Assembly (NCBI GenBank): GCA_035235625.1 | Contig: CP141143.1 | Span: 24,287,092 to 24,351,091, forward strand | From: Saururus chinensis | Lineage: Eukaryota > Streptophyta > Magnoliopsida > Piperales > Saururaceae | Length of the DNA: 64,000 bases | Direction: 5' to 3' | Shown: piece after piece, positions 62,455 through 64,000 of the stretch | Numbering within the stretch: the first letter of the stretch is position 1 | Layout of the letters: each line of letters starts with the position of its first letter | Notes under the pieces: model-generated | What the model was told of the DNA's origin: nothing | Seen by the model: the letters and a program-made list of their open reading frames with translations, nothing else | The model's database searches: none | Position numbers and translations under genes: made by a program

Positions 62455-64000
62455 TAAATCTGGAAGCCTTGTAGACAAGAAGGAAGACAGCTGCATAAGG
62501 AAAAAACAAGATATAAAATTCAGAGAGAGAGAGAGAGGAGCAAGGAATGACATACTTCATCTTTTTTTATTTTCTTTCCACATATTTGATGGGGTCACTG
62601 AAAGATCCCCTGACTCTTATAGGTGATGATGTATAGGTATAGTTTAGGGTACTCATTTATCTCTGATCTCTCCAGTGTTGTTTCTTCTCTTCTCTTCATC
62701 TATTAGATCTCTTTACACCCCCAACTATAGGTACAGTTCTTCCAGGGAAATGGCTTCAAGTGCTTCTCCACTTTCTGACCATGTCCAGAATAAGGAAAGA
62801 GAAAAGAAAAGAAAAGAAAAAGCAGGAAGAGATTGTCTTTCCTTTTGTTTGAGCATCTTGGGCGTCTGAAATCATTTGCCTTTTGCCTGTTTAAGGAAGG
62901 TTTTAAGCAATGGACGAATGGTTGAGTCAGTCTCCCATGTGGCTCTTCATACCATACATGCTTTTGGACCATTCCATGGGGCTGACAACTAAGGAGAGGG
63001 ATTTATTTTGCTTTTATTAATGGGGATCAGTTTTTTCTTCTTTTTCATGGGTGGTATTGCTTGATTTCTAGAGTTTGTTGTGGCAATCTGTTTTTGATGC
63101 CATGAAAATTGGTTTATCACTTGATTAATAGGACTAATGCCTCTATTAAGGTTCCTTTCACCACATTAGGTAGAATCTTGCACCCCCATGCTGTTTGAAA
63201 TGCCAGCTTTCTAATCATGGTAGTTGCCTTTTGCTATGGTTGGTGAAATGGTGTTATTGCTGCTAATATAATTCTCTTCATTTTCAAAATCTTTGACATT
63301 GAATTAAGTGGACTAATAATTAAGCAACCCGATCGCGATGTTTATGCAATTATGCCCTGCGAACTTTGTCTAATTGATCGGCGCAACTGCGTGATCATGA
63401 TTAACGACTATTTTATCCAATCAATCGGTAGCAATTTTGGCCTAAAATCAATGTCTTCAGAATAAAAATTCTGTTATTAAGTCAACTTTGATGATTAAAA
63501 ATACGGTCGTTTACCAAACCACACTGTATTTTTGGGTTTAGGATACATGTATGCTTAGTTGTCATGGAAGGGACTAAACATGTAGACTTTTGAGAACCAT
63601 GTGGTGGGTGTACCATGTCAAGGAAATTAGACACTATTTTCCTCTCCTCTTGTTTTAATGGTTCAAATGTTTTGAAAATACGTTGGGAAGAGTCATGTTT
63701 GTCACGAAGAGCTGTAGGTCAAGGGGGGAAATCTGCCAAAGACAAAGAAACTCGAAGCGGCCATAACACGGCAAGGGCAAACGCTGTCCTACTTGAATTA
63801 ATTGCTAATTAAAATCATTACAGTTGCTTAAACCAGTTTAACATTTCTTCTATTGTTCTTCCTGCCTTGAATTCTGCTTAGAAGTTTTCCCCTGGGCTTG
63901 GGCTGCTGGGCTACATGCAAAGATATTGTGGGCAGTTTTCTGGCCGGTTAATGGGTTGATTATAAAGTTGTAGCCTACAACTCGTTAGAGAAAAGCACAT
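62455..64000 (+). other. 3' UTR and downstream flank of the bZIP gene
   Basis: The sequence just after the stop has AATAAATC (62452-62459) and (GA)n at 62521-62540. Further on is a G-poor region with an AAAAG run (62800-62821). Small open frames at 62381-62626, 62675-62869 and 63615-63812 have no domains and no codon-usage support. No further gene seen to the window end. Confidence 0.45.

Noticed and set aside
62675-62869. Small open frame downstream of the bZIP gene
   Set aside because: Contains an AAAAG simple repeat, lacks any domain and lies in the 3' flank.

Overview
This is nuclear DNA from a flowering plant. It is AT-rich and repeat-rich, has GT-AG introns, and carries two complete multi-exon plant genes, both on the + strand. 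I lean towards a non-grass monocot because of the very GC-rich third positions in two exons of the bZIP gene and the abundance of Stowaway-type MITEs, but the sequence does not settle this. There are no bacterial features, CRISPR arrays, rRNA genes or intact tRNA genes.

Gene 1 (26341-33220, 11 coding exons, 626 aa) is a plant inositol polyphosphate 5-phosphatase of the type with an inserted acidic region between the first two catalytic-domain motifs. All signature motifs are present and every splice junction keeps the frame. Gene 2 (56118-62454, 11 coding exons, 473 aa) is a TGA-class (group D) bZIP transcription factor with a DOG1 domain, closest in layout to the TGA9/TGA10/PAN/LG2 group. 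About 1.1 kb upstream of its start, two TGACG cores sit 11 bp apart, resembling the as-1 element that TGA factors bind. The two genes have no obvious functional link.

Layout: 1-5950 is repeats: an AT microsatellite, a Stowaway MITE, and a ~1.06 kb repeat (copy A) split by a 1.4 kb non-autonomous CACTA transposon. 5952-11146 is a complete but decayed Ty1/copia retrotransposon on the minus strand, with both LTRs, PBS, PPT, gag, protease, integrase, RT and RNase H remnants. 11334-12397 is copy B of the split repeat and preserves the empty CACTA insertion site. 12819-13897 is a hAT-like element with a nested Stowaway. 14222-14955 is a Ty3/gypsy RT relic with an in-frame 189-bp tandem duplication. 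14956-25900 is gene-free, with LTR-like debris, tandem duplications, a solo LTR with target-site duplication (21301-22077) and a TA microsatellite. 25900-33480 holds gene 1. 33481-54780 is gene-free, with MITEs, LTR-like debris and a second TA microsatellite. 54780-62460 holds gene 2 with its promoter, and 62460-64000 is 3' flank.

I found no previously undescribed coding system. The items most worth a second look are the filled/empty CACTA site pair, the A/B repeat pair bracketing the copia element, the sharp GC3 patch in the bZIP gene, the as-1-like site upstream of a TGA gene, and a small inverted-repeat MITE family that I do not recognise.
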